Shown: in pieces, positions 5,836 through 11,182 of the stretch
How positions within the stretch are numbered: position 1 is the first letter of the stretch
Layout: each line of letters opens with the position of its first letter
Source of the DNA: Candidatus Woesearchaeota archaeon
Lineage (GTDB): Archaea; Nanobdellota; Nanobdellia; Woesearchaeales; CG1-02-33-12
Reading direction: 5' to 3'
NCBI GenBank assembly: GCA_003561825.1
Contig: PWVO01000103.1
Location: forward strand, 1 to 12,095
Length of the DNA: 12,095 nt
Translations under genes and position numbers: made by a program
The notes under the pieces: generated by a model
What the model was told of the DNA's origin: nothing
Seen by the model: only the letters and a program-made list of their open reading frames with translations
Databases searched by the model: none

Positions 5836-6524
5836 TAGAAAGAATAAAAACCGGGATACCAGGATTTGACCAGCTAGTGCAGGGGGGCCTTGTAAAAGGC
5901 TCAACAAGCCTTGTAACCGGCGGAACAGGAACATGCAAGACCCTTTTTTCTATGCAGTTTCTTTATTCAGGCGCTGTTGATTTTGGCGAGAAAGGAATTT
6001 ATATCTCATTTGAGGAGTCAGAAGAGGACTTAAAATCAGCTGCAGAAAGCATAGGAATTAATTTTTCAAAAGCCGGCAAAAAAGCAAAATTTATCTGCCT
6101 TTCGCCTTATGACACTATTGATTTTATCTCTCTTCTCAAAGATGAGATAACAAGGTTTGGAGCAAAAAGAGTTGTAATTGACTCAATAACTGCCCTGGCA
6201 ATGCCTCTTGACAACAACTTTGAGAGAAAAAAAATGATATTCACACTAAACAAGATGCTGAAAAAGATGAAATGCTCCTGTTTACTTGTCTCAGAAATCC
6301 CAAGCGAGGGCTCAATAAGCTCAGAGTCATTGGGCAGGTTTTCAAGGTTTGGTGTTGAGGAGTTTCTCTGCGACAGCGTAATAATGCTTCATTACATGGG
6401 GATTGGGGGAGAGGCTGACAGGGCTGCAAGGGTTGTAAAGATGAGAAAAACAAGCCATAAAAAAGGCCCAATACCAATGGAAATAGGCAATAAAGGAATT
6501 AAAATCTTAAAGCCAAAGTATTAA
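5832..6524 (+). CDS. KaiC/RAD55-like RecA-superfamily ATPase
   Basis: The 230-aa product is a single-domain KaiC-like protein. It opens with the family signature RIKTGIPGFDQLVQGGLVKG (4-23). Walker A is GGTGTCKT at 30-37 with Lys36 and Thr37, and the paired glutamates Glu61-Glu62 follow in ISFEESEEDL. Walker B is in RVVIDSITAL with Asp117. The C-terminal part has the usual VVKMRKTSHKKGPIPMEI strand region. Archaeal KaiC-like ATPases of this size often work with signal-transduction proteins, with motility, or as regulators; there is no circadian role to assume. Cys35 replaces the usual Gly in the P-loop. Here it lies between a small membrane protein and a FIST sensor, which suggests a signalling complex. 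The length and all catalytic residues look complete. Confidence 0.88.
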   Translation: MIERIKTGIPGFDQLVQGGLVKGSTSLVTGGTGTCKTLFSMQFLYSGAVDFGEKGIYISFEESEEDLKSAAESIGINFSKAGKKAKFICLSPYDTIDFISLLKDEITRFGAKRVVIDSITALAMPLDNNFERKKMIFTLNKMLKKMKCSCLLVSEIPSEGSISSESLGRFSRFGVEEFLCDSVIMLHYMGIGGEADRAARVVKMRKTSHKKGPIPMEIGNKGIKILKPKY

Positions 6525-6561
6525 CAGAACTGATTTTCTGAAGGGTTTAGGCAGAAGCAAA

Positions 6562-7950
6562 ATGCAAAAGAACCTGCTCACTGGAATTGGAATAAGCAGC
6601 AATGATGAGCCATATAGTGCAGGCAGGGAGGCAGTTTCCCAGGCAATTGAGAAAGCAGGAAATCACCCTGATTTCGGGCTTTTTTTCTGCGCAGGAAAAA
6701 AGTACTGCGAAAATGAAAAAAAAATAAAGCTTGCTGCAAAAGGGGCCCATGATGCTTTTATGTCTGCAAACCCCAAATGTGCCTGGATAGGGTGCAGCAC
6801 AGCAGGGATTTTTACAAAAGACAAGGCTCTTTTTGATTCTGTGGCAGCAGTTGCAGGCCAGTCAGATTTCATAAGGTGCTCTGCTGGTGTTGGGCAAAGT
6901 GCCTCGAGAAACCCAAAAAAGGCTGCTGAGTCTGCATGCTTTAATGCAATAAACAGCCTCAAGCTTGACCAGTATATTGACTCTTACATCATGTTCCAGT
7001 CAACAAAAAACAAGTCTGTGAAAGAGCTCAGCAGGCTGAAGAATTTTGCTCTTGTTGCACTTCACAGCGGCTTCACTCTCAGAAGAGACGGCATTGGCGA
7101 CGGAGTTGCTCAGGGGGTAAGGTCTGCCCTCGGGCTTAATACTGCAGTTGCAGGAGGCTCAGCATCAAATTCTGCAATTGAGAAAAATTATATTTTTGCA
7201 AATGGAAAGGTTTTTGATGATGCTGTTGTGTGCCTTTATGTTTTCAGCAACCTTAAGTTTGGCACAGGGTTTTCGAGCTTTTATGAAAAGACAAAGAAAA
7301 CTGCTCTTGTAACAAAGGCAAATGGCAATTTTGCAGAGGAGATAAACAATGTTAAAGCTTCTGATGCTTATGCTGATATTTCTGGGATTGAAAAGTCAGC
7401 TATCAGGAAAGGCGCCTGGCTGGGCGAGGGATTCTGGAAGCCCTGCCTTGAGAGCATTGAAGAAAAAGCAGAAGTGCCTGCTGGCCTTAAAGGCTCTTTT
7501 CTGATGAAAGCAGCTGTTGAAAGCCCTCTTGCTGTTCTTGACATTGAAGCAAGGCCATGGCCGAGGATGATAAAGTCTTTTACCAAAAAAGGCCAGATAG
7601 AGTTTTACACAAAAATCAATGAGGGAAATGCTCTTGCTCTTGCTTGCGCAAACATGAAAAAAGCTGTTTCCTGCTCTGCTGACTCAATCAGAGGATCAAT
7701 GCAGGATGTGGGGAATAATCCCGGGCTGACTCTTGCATTTGAAAGCATTGGCCCAAAGCTGCTTCTGGGCAAGAATTCAGAGAAAGCACTTTCTGAGTCA
7801 AAAAAGTCAGCTAAGACAAGCAGCCTGCTTGGGATATACACCCTGAGTGAGATTTTTTCTGCTGAGGGAATGCCTGCAACAGACAGTTATCTTTCCTGCT
7901 GCTCAATTTCTTTCTCCCAGGAGATGGTCACAAAGACCAAGTTTATATGA
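6562..7950 (+). CDS. FIST-domain sensory protein
   Basis: The 462-aa product resembles FIST (F-box and intracellular signal transduction) proteins. The N-terminal FIST domain covers about residues 5-245, with DFGLFFCAG near 37-45, the hallmark IGCSTAGIF at 76-84, and VAGGSASN and a following FANGKVFDDAVV strand. The C-terminal FIST_C part covers about 250-455 (DAYADISGIEKSAIRKG, LAVLDIEARPWPRMIKSF, GIYTLSEIFSAEG). Known FIST domains bind small ligands and sit in or beside kinases, chemoreceptors and cyclases; in this protein there is no fused output domain, so the signal is likely passed to the KaiC-like ATPase encoded 37 nt upstream. No signal peptide or membrane helix is seen. The ATG at 6562 lacks a strong Shine-Dalgarno, consistent with an operon-internal gene. 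Confidence 0.8.
   Translation: MQKNLLTGIGISSNDEPYSAGREAVSQAIEKAGNHPDFGLFFCAGKKYCENEKKIKLAAKGAHDAFMSANPKCAWIGCSTAGIFTKDKALFDSVAAVAGQSDFIRCSAGVGQSASRNPKKAAESACFNAINSLKLDQYIDSYIMFQSTKNKSVKELSRLKNFALVALHSGFTLRRDGIGDGVAQGVRSALGLNTAVAGGSASNSAIEKNYIFANGKVFDDAVVCLYVFSNLKFGTGFSSFYEKTKKTALVTKANGNFAEEINNVKASDAYADISGIEKSAIRKGAWLGEGFWKPCLESIEEKAEVPAGLKGSFLMKAAVESPLAVLDIEARPWPRMIKSFTKKGQIEFYTKINEGNALALACANMKKAVSCSADSIRGSMQDVGNNPGLTLAFESIGPKLLLGKNSEKALSESKKSAKTSSLLGIYTLSEIFSAEGMPATDSYLSCCSISFSQEMVTKTKFI
7941..7950 (+). promoter_or_regulatory. TATA-like promoter overlapping the FIST stop
   Basis: GTTTATATGA at the very end of the FIST gene is TATA-like. A start about 25-30 nt downstream would lie at or just before the ATG at 7976, which opens a frame closed by a stop three codons later. 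Confidence 0.35.
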
Positions 7951-8020
7951 AAAAAAACCTAGGGATAATATTATCATGGTGGTATAAATCAAGAAAAAGA
8001 TTAAAGTTTTTTCAAGAGAA

Positions 8021-8167
8021 GTGCATGAAAAAGCCAGCAGCATCATAGAAGACAGAAAAGAATTGTCAGAGCAGACAAAAAGAGATATAGCCAAAGCAAG
8101 AAAAGAGATTGCAAAGGGCAAATTTTCGACTTTATCTCAAATTAAAAAGAAGCATAATCTAAAATAG
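8021..8167 (+). CDS. Short antitoxin-like protein, start uncertain
   Basis: The frame is open from 7988 to the TAG at 8165-8167 and translates as a lysine- and glutamate-rich helical protein. Its C-terminal half (KRDIAKARKEIAKGKFSTLS, then QIKKKHNLK) looks like the tail of RelB/Phd-type antitoxins, where a helix is followed by a GK-x-TL-x-x-V/IKK motif. The earliest ordinary start is GTG at 8021, which gives 48 residues. The preceding codons 7988-8020 (IKKKIKVFSRE) also look protein-like, but they have no ATG, GTG or TTG: the in-frame ATG at 7976 is separated from them by a TAA at 7985-7987. So the gene may be broken by a nonsense mutation, may use a rare start, or may begin at GTG. No toxin gene lies beside it. 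Confidence 0.5.
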   Translation: MHEKASSIIEDRKELSEQTKRDIAKARKEIAKGKFSTLSQIKKKHNLK

Positions 8168-8262
8168 GCCTCAGAAAGAATATTTACAAATAGTTAGCTG
8201 ATAAATGATGAGGGCTTTTCTTAAAGGCATTGTTTGAACTGTTTTATCTGAATAATTTTAAT

Positions 8263-8299
8263 CATGTTAAGAAAAAAAGATTTTTTTGTTTTTAACATG
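8263..8299. other. Imperfect hairpin upstream of the V4R-like gene
   Basis: CATGTTAA (8263-8270) and TTAACATG (8292-8299) are perfect complements, and the A-run (8272-8278) and the T-run (8281-8290) extend the stem with one wobble and one mismatch. The result is a long A/T-rich stem followed on one strand by Ts. It could terminate a transcript from the antitoxin-like gene or act as an operator about 20 bp before the next promoter. Confidence 0.4.
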
Positions 8300-8318
8300 C
8301 TGAAAAATAACAGAAAGA

Positions 8319-8329
8319 TTTTTAAATGA
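8319..8329 (+). promoter_or_regulatory. TATA box for the V4R-like gene, flanked by a 9-bp repeat
   Basis: TTTTTAAATGA lies 19-30 nt before the ATG at 8349, again a leaderless layout. ACAGAAAGA occurs on both sides (8310-8318 and 8329-8337), 19 bp apart, so a regulator could straddle the TATA box. Confidence 0.45.
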
Positions 8330-8348
8330 CAGAAAGAAATAATTGGCC

Positions 8349-8807
8349 ATGCTATCGGCATTTTTGAAAAAGCTGCTTTTTGCAAGGCAGTTTTTCATAA
8401 TAGACGGAAAAATAGAGGTGCTTGGAGAAAAGCAGGTGATGCTTCCTGCAAGGCTTTTCAGCAGGTTAAGCCTCCTTGACAAAAAAGGATCTGAAAAAAT
8501 TATCAGGTCTGTTTTTATGGAAGAGGCAAAGAGCTATGCAAAAAAGCTGGGCACAGGCGAGGAGGGAATTCTTAAGAATATTTCTGACATCTTCGAGACT
8601 TTCGGCATTGGCAGGCTTGAGATAATAGACCTTGACAACAAAAACAAAAAAGCAGTTGTGCGTGTCTCTGGATTTCCTGAGCAAGTAGAAGGATTTATTG
8701 TTTCTGCTGCTGTTTCTGGTGTTTTTTCGTTTCTTTTTGAGAAAGAGGTTTATGCAAAATCTTCTGCAAAAGCCAAAAAGGATTATCTTGAGCTCATAGT
8801 GAAATAA
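8349..8807 (+). CDS. V4R-like small-molecule-binding domain protein
   Basis: The 152-aa product resembles stand-alone archaeal V4R (4-vinyl reductase) domains. The N-terminal helix carries a LLFARQFFIIDGKIEVLG segment. The middle is helical (SEKIIRSVFMEEAKSYAKKL). The end has GIGRLEIIDLDNKNKKAVVRV and a GFIVSAAVSGVFSFLFEKEV helix, followed by YAKSSAKAKKDYLELIVK. The latter corresponds to the usual strand, helix and E-x-x-C-x-x-x-G-x-x-x-C region, but the family cysteines are absent (Ala/Lys at those places), so a metal-binding role is unlikely. Known V4R domains bind hydrophobic ligands or pigments' precursors and often feed a regulator. ATG at 8349 is chosen over a TTG two codons earlier because of its distance from the TATA box. 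The family call is moderate; it could be a related but separate archaeal family. Confidence 0.5.
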   Translation: MLSAFLKKLLFARQFFIIDGKIEVLGEKQVMLPARLFSRLSLLDKKGSEKIIRSVFMEEAKSYAKKLGTGEEGILKNISDIFETFGIGRLEIIDLDNKNKKAVVRVSGFPEQVEGFIVSAAVSGVFSFLFEKEVYAKSSAKAKKDYLELIVK

Positions 8808-8878
8808 AAGATAGCAAAAAAATGCAAATTTATCTAAAGGCCCGAAGGCTTAAGCCCCTACAAAACTAAAAAATAGAA

Positions 8879-8890
8879 AAATAAATAAAC
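8879..8890 (+). promoter_or_regulatory. TATA box for the 8913-9643 operon
   Basis: AAATAAATAAAC sits 23-34 nt before the ATG at 8913. The gap upstream also has a perfect palindrome GGCTTAAGCC at 8847-8856, which could be part of a terminator or a binding site. Confidence 0.4.
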
Positions 8891-8912
8891 AAGCAGATTA
8901 ATCAGATACATA

Positions 8913-9377
8913 ATGAGAACAAAACATGTCTATGTTGCGCTGCTTGATGTCGGGGAATTGCTTCCTTTTTCAGTTAAAGAGAGAAAAAAGCTTCCTGAGC
9001 TAATAAAAGAACAGGAAAGGGCAAGAAAAGAGCTTGTTAAGTTCATTGACATTCTTGAAAAAGAGTACAGGGAAAAGATTTTCTACATGGGCATGGATGT
9101 TATTGAGGCCAAAACCTATGAGAGGTTCATATTTGAGGAAAGCGGCTTCTTTGAGGTAATGACAGGGGCTCCTCTTGCAATGAACGCGCATTTCATTGAC
9201 GAGAAGAAAGCAAAAAAATTTTGCTCTGCACTCAAAAAAACACTTTCAAAGATCCTTCCGAAAAACAGGATAAGCAGGATGCTCATAAACTCAATTGAAG
9301 TAAACACAGAAAAAGACCAAAGCTTGACTTATGAGAGATGGGACAGGATAAAGAGCATAAAAAGAATTGTAAAATGA
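8913..9377 (+). CDS. Conserved-looking hypothetical protein, partner of a winged-helix protein
   Basis: I do not recognise this 154-aa soluble protein. It starts with a beta strand (KHVYVALLDVGELLPF). A charged, probably coiled helix follows at about 22-52 (KERKKLPELIKEQERARKEL, then VKFIDILEKEYREK). Next come YMGMDVIEAKTYERFIFEES and a second helical region (DEKKAKKFCSALKKTLSKIL), and finally a strand with INSIEVNTEKDQ. No signal peptide, membrane helix or catalytic motif is evident. The stop codon overlaps the ATG of the next gene by 4 nt (ATGA), so the two products are made together and probably work together. Confidence 0.7.
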   Translation: MRTKHVYVALLDVGELLPFSVKERKKLPELIKEQERARKELVKFIDILEKEYREKIFYMGMDVIEAKTYERFIFEESGFFEVMTGAPLAMNAHFIDEKKAKKFCSALKKTLSKILPKNRISRMLINSIEVNTEKDQSLTYERWDRIKSIKRIVK

Positions 9378-9643
9378 GCATTGATTCTCTAAAGGGCAAA
9401 GACCTGAACAAAGAGGTGTACAGGCTGATAAAGGAAAACTGGCCAACATACCCCTCTGACATATGCAGAAAGCTCAACCTTGACGCAAACATAACAAACA
9501 TCTCAAAAGTGAAGTACCATTTTGACCTTCTCAGGAAAAGAAACAAGATAAGGACAATAAAGATAGACCGTGCACTGGTAGGCTGGCCAATTGAGATAGA
9601 AAAGCTCAGGGTCATGCATGAGTTTATGAGGGATTTTGAGTGA
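9374..9643 (+). CDS. Small winged-helix DNA-binding protein
   Basis: The 89-aa product looks like a winged helix-turn-helix. Helix 1 is KEVYRLIKENWP; the turn and helix 2 are YPSDICRKLNLDANITNISK; the recognition helix is KVKYHFDLLRKRNKI; and a short wing is IRTIKIDRALVGWP. The 4-nt overlap with the preceding gene sets the ATG at 9374; an earlier in-frame ATG at 9338 lies inside the neighbour's coding sequence and adds a lysine-rich shadow peptide. Length suits a transcriptional regulator such as those of the ArsR or MarR size class, but I cannot name the family. It may control its own operon. Confidence 0.7.
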   Translation: MSIDSLKGKDLNKEVYRLIKENWPTYPSDICRKLNLDANITNISKVKYHFDLLRKRNKIRTIKIDRALVGWPIEIEKLRVMHEFMRDFE

Positions 9644-9677
9644 TTGTTTTCTAGTTGGTTTTTGCAGTAAGATAGTT

Positions 9678-9944
9678 TTAAGTGTAAATATTATCGTGAT
9701 GATCATAATCTTCAAATGAAACAAACTCCTTTTCCTTATTGTATGTGAAGACTAAAACAAAATGGCCCAAATGAACTCTCTTGGAGTCTTTCATATCATA
9801 TCTTAAATTTTTGTAATGTTCTATATCCCTAGAAGTTATTATCTCTTCAATTTTCTTCATTACTGCTTCGTATCTGCTCTTGTTTTTCTTTGCCAGCTTA
9901 ATCAGCTTTTTTTCCAATTCAGGCTTAATCTCAAATTCACGCAT
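9678..9944 (-). CDS. RelE-family toxin (predicted mRNA interferase)
   Basis: The 88-aa product has the RelE/ParE layout: two N-terminal helices (EIKPELEKKLIKLAKKN, YEAVMKKIEEII), then beta strands with RYDMKDSKRVHLGHFVLVF, and a C-terminal VSFEDYDHHDNIY segment that is typical of archaeal RelE-like toxins. Such toxins cut mRNA in the ribosomal A site; here basic residues Lys and Arg around 50-57 and His59 and His61 could serve the catalytic surface. The ATG lies inside the end of the antitoxin gene (8-nt overlap), which fits the standard antitoxin-first toxin operon. There is no sign of truncation. Confidence 0.8.
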   Translation of the reverse strand: MREFEIKPELEKKLIKLAKKNKSRYEAVMKKIEEIITSRDIEHYKNLRYDMKDSKRVHLGHFVLVFTYNKEKEFVSFEDYDHHDNIYT

Positions 9945-10179
9945 TTTCTATATGTTTTCTCAACTCCCTGATGCTCTTAAAACGGATTCCTTTCTGTTTT
10001 TTAATTCTCTGAAGCTTTTCCGTGTATTCAGGCCTAAGTTGAGGCTCAAGAATCTGCTGCTCATACTGCTCAGCCATTATATTAATAGCCTGGCTTTTAT
10101 CTTTAAGGCCGAATTTAGCTTTAACTATATTCAAAACCCTGTTTGTTTTGTCTTCGATATCTATAATTGCCTGCACCAT
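9937..10179 (-). CDS. DUF2683-like antitoxin of the RelE toxin
   Basis: The 80-aa product begins MVQAIIDIEDKTNRVLNIVK and continues with a KFGLKDKSQAINIMAEQYEQ segment, a ribbon-helix-helix-like N-terminal part known from the archaeal DUF2683 family. The C-terminal half (LEPQLRPEYTEKLQRIKKQK and a short amphipathic helix) would wrap the toxin. Ribbon-helix-helix antitoxins bind their own operator, and an operator-like repeat lies just upstream. Good Shine-Dalgarno AAGGTGAG precedes the ATG. The stop TGA at 9937-9939 overlaps the toxin start. Confidence 0.8.
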   Translation of the reverse strand: MVQAIIDIEDKTNRVLNIVKAKFGLKDKSQAINIMAEQYEQQILEPQLRPEYTEKLQRIKKQKGIRFKSIRELRKHIENA

Positions 10180-10182
10180 AAT

Positions 10183-10224
10183 CTCACCTTAATATTATAT
10201 TAATTTCATATTAATATATAAATC
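10183..10224 (-). promoter_or_regulatory. Promoter and operator-like repeat of the toxin-antitoxin operon
   Basis: On the minus strand the order is a TATA box (GATTTATATATT, 10213-10224), two copies of the motif ATATTAAT (10208-10215 and 10197-10204 on the plus strand) repeated every 11 bp, and the Shine-Dalgarno AAGGTGAG (10183-10190). An 11-bp spacing puts both copies on the same face of the helix and over the likely transcription start, as expected for a ribbon-helix-helix repressor. Confidence 0.5.
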
Positions 10225-10241
10225 TTTGGTTTATTTAGGCA

Positions 10242-10255
10242 AAAACAATTGTTTT
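10242..10255. repeat. Perfect 14-bp palindrome between the toxin-antitoxin promoter and the next gene
   Basis: AAAACAATTGTTTT is fully self-complementary. It lies downstream of the 252-aa protein gene and upstream of the toxin-antitoxin promoter. It could be a protein-binding site, or an element that isolates the two transcripts. Confidence 0.35.
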
Positions 10256-10320
10256 ATAGTCTTTGAGATTTCCTCCTTCAAGGATCCGCAAATTTTAATT
10301 TTAGAAGTATTTTATGAGAT

Positions 10321-11079
10321 TCAGCTGATCTTTCCTGCTTCTATGTACTTCCTGGCCTCATCTGCTGAGCTTACAGATGCTATTCCGCTTTTTTCAAAGG
10401 GCATAACCATAAAATCACGATTAACTCTCTCTGCCATTTTAGTTAAATAATTAATTGATGCTGATACAGCAAGAGAAAGCCCAGCAGAAAAGCCTGCCTT
10501 GTGCCTTGAAAGACTGTACCATTCATCAAACCCAATAAAAATGTTCTTTTCAGGATGCTCTGGGTCACTCCATGGCATGGACATCTTGCTTAAAAGATAA
10601 TTGTCAAACTTTCCGTCAGGATAAATCGCGGGATGTGCGCACCTATTTTCAAGCGCTCTTACCGGGCTTACAGGGCTTAAGAAAAGCTCTCTTTCAAGCA
10701 GAGAAGGGCTCTCTCCTACTTCCCGGAGCTGTTTTTCTTTGCTCTTAAACTCAAGCCCTATCTCTGTTTCTGGAAAGAGGTAAAACTTATTTTCGTAATT
10801 CAGAGCATAACCTGGCACTGTAATTTTCAGGATGTGAGAAAAGCTGCCTTTTTGCTCATAATCTATTTTGGGATTGTGGCTTGAGCTGTCCGGAGTGATC
10901 TCATCAAAGAAGGCCTGCCATTCATTATTGCTTTTTCTCTGCTCTAATGCTCTGTAAAGGCAGCCATCCAGCTCCTTAGTCCTCCATTTAGGCCAGTAAT
11001 TATTAATGAAATCATCTGTGAAATACTGCTTAATTGCAAGATGATGCTCAGGCATATCTTCTGGTTTGGGCTCTTTCAT
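10321..11079 (-). CDS. Hypothetical protein with an E2-like HPxIYPDG motif
   Basis: I do not recognise this 252-aa protein. It has no signal peptide or membrane helix, and its N-terminal 60 residues are hydrophilic and helical (MPEHHLAIKQYF, FINNYWPKWR). Strands with HILKITVPGYAL and KFYLFPETEIGLEF follow (82-111). At 144-162 it reads ENRCAHPAIYPDGKFDNYLL, which recalls the HPNIYPDG loop of ubiquitin-conjugating (E2) enzymes. Near 170 comes PWSDPEHPE, and then a helix with SLSRHKAGFSAGLSLAVSA. The E2 catalytic cysteine a few residues after the HPN loop is missing here. The resemblance may be chance. A stop lies in frame 11 codons upstream of the ATG with no other start between them, so ATG 11079 is certain. 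It lies 103 bp downstream of the ThyX gene on the same strand; TATA-like CTTATTAAC at 11101-11109 may give it its own promoter. Confidence 0.6.
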   Translation of the reverse strand: MKEPKPEDMPEHHLAIKQYFTDDFINNYWPKWRTKELDGCLYRALEQRKSNNEWQAFFDEITPDSSSHNPKIDYEQKGSFSHILKITVPGYALNYENKFYLFPETEIGLEFKSKEKQLREVGESPSLLERELFLSPVSPVRALENRCAHPAIYPDGKFDNYLLSKMSMPWSDPEHPEKNIFIGFDEWYSLSRHKAGFSAGLSLAVSASINYLTKMAERVNRDFMVMPFEKSGIASVSSADEARKYIEAGKIS

Positions 11080-11145
11080 GTTAATATTAAGGCATTAGGA
11101 GTTAATAAGGATTTACAAGAATTTTACGAAAGATTTTCAGGGAGA

Positions 11146-11156
11146 ATAAAAAAATC
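11146..11156 (-). terminator. T-run downstream of thyX
   Basis: On the minus strand a run of seven T residues (complement of A11148-A11154) lies about 30 nt after the thyX stop, with no strong hairpin. This is a plausible archaeal terminator and would separate thyX from the 252-aa protein gene. Confidence 0.35.
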
Positions 11157-11182
11157 AAGCTTATTCCAGAAATCCTTCAGGC

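Noticed and set aside
8847..8856. GGCTTAAGCC palindrome as part of a tRNA or riboswitch
   Set aside because: There is no cloverleaf or aptamer-like pairing around it; it is at most a short palindrome.
9338..9373. Upstream ATG for the winged-helix gene
   Set aside because: It lies inside the preceding gene and adds a lysine-rich shadow peptide; the ATGA overlap at 9374 is the normal coupled start.
9880..10203. Plus-strand frame across the toxin-antitoxin genes (107 codons)
   Set aside because: It is antisense to the RelE-DUF2683 pair, which have clear family features, a ribosome binding site and the usual overlap.
10226..10450. Plus-strand frame of 74 codons
   Set aside because: Overlaps the 252-aa minus-strand gene, with no promoter or family signal.
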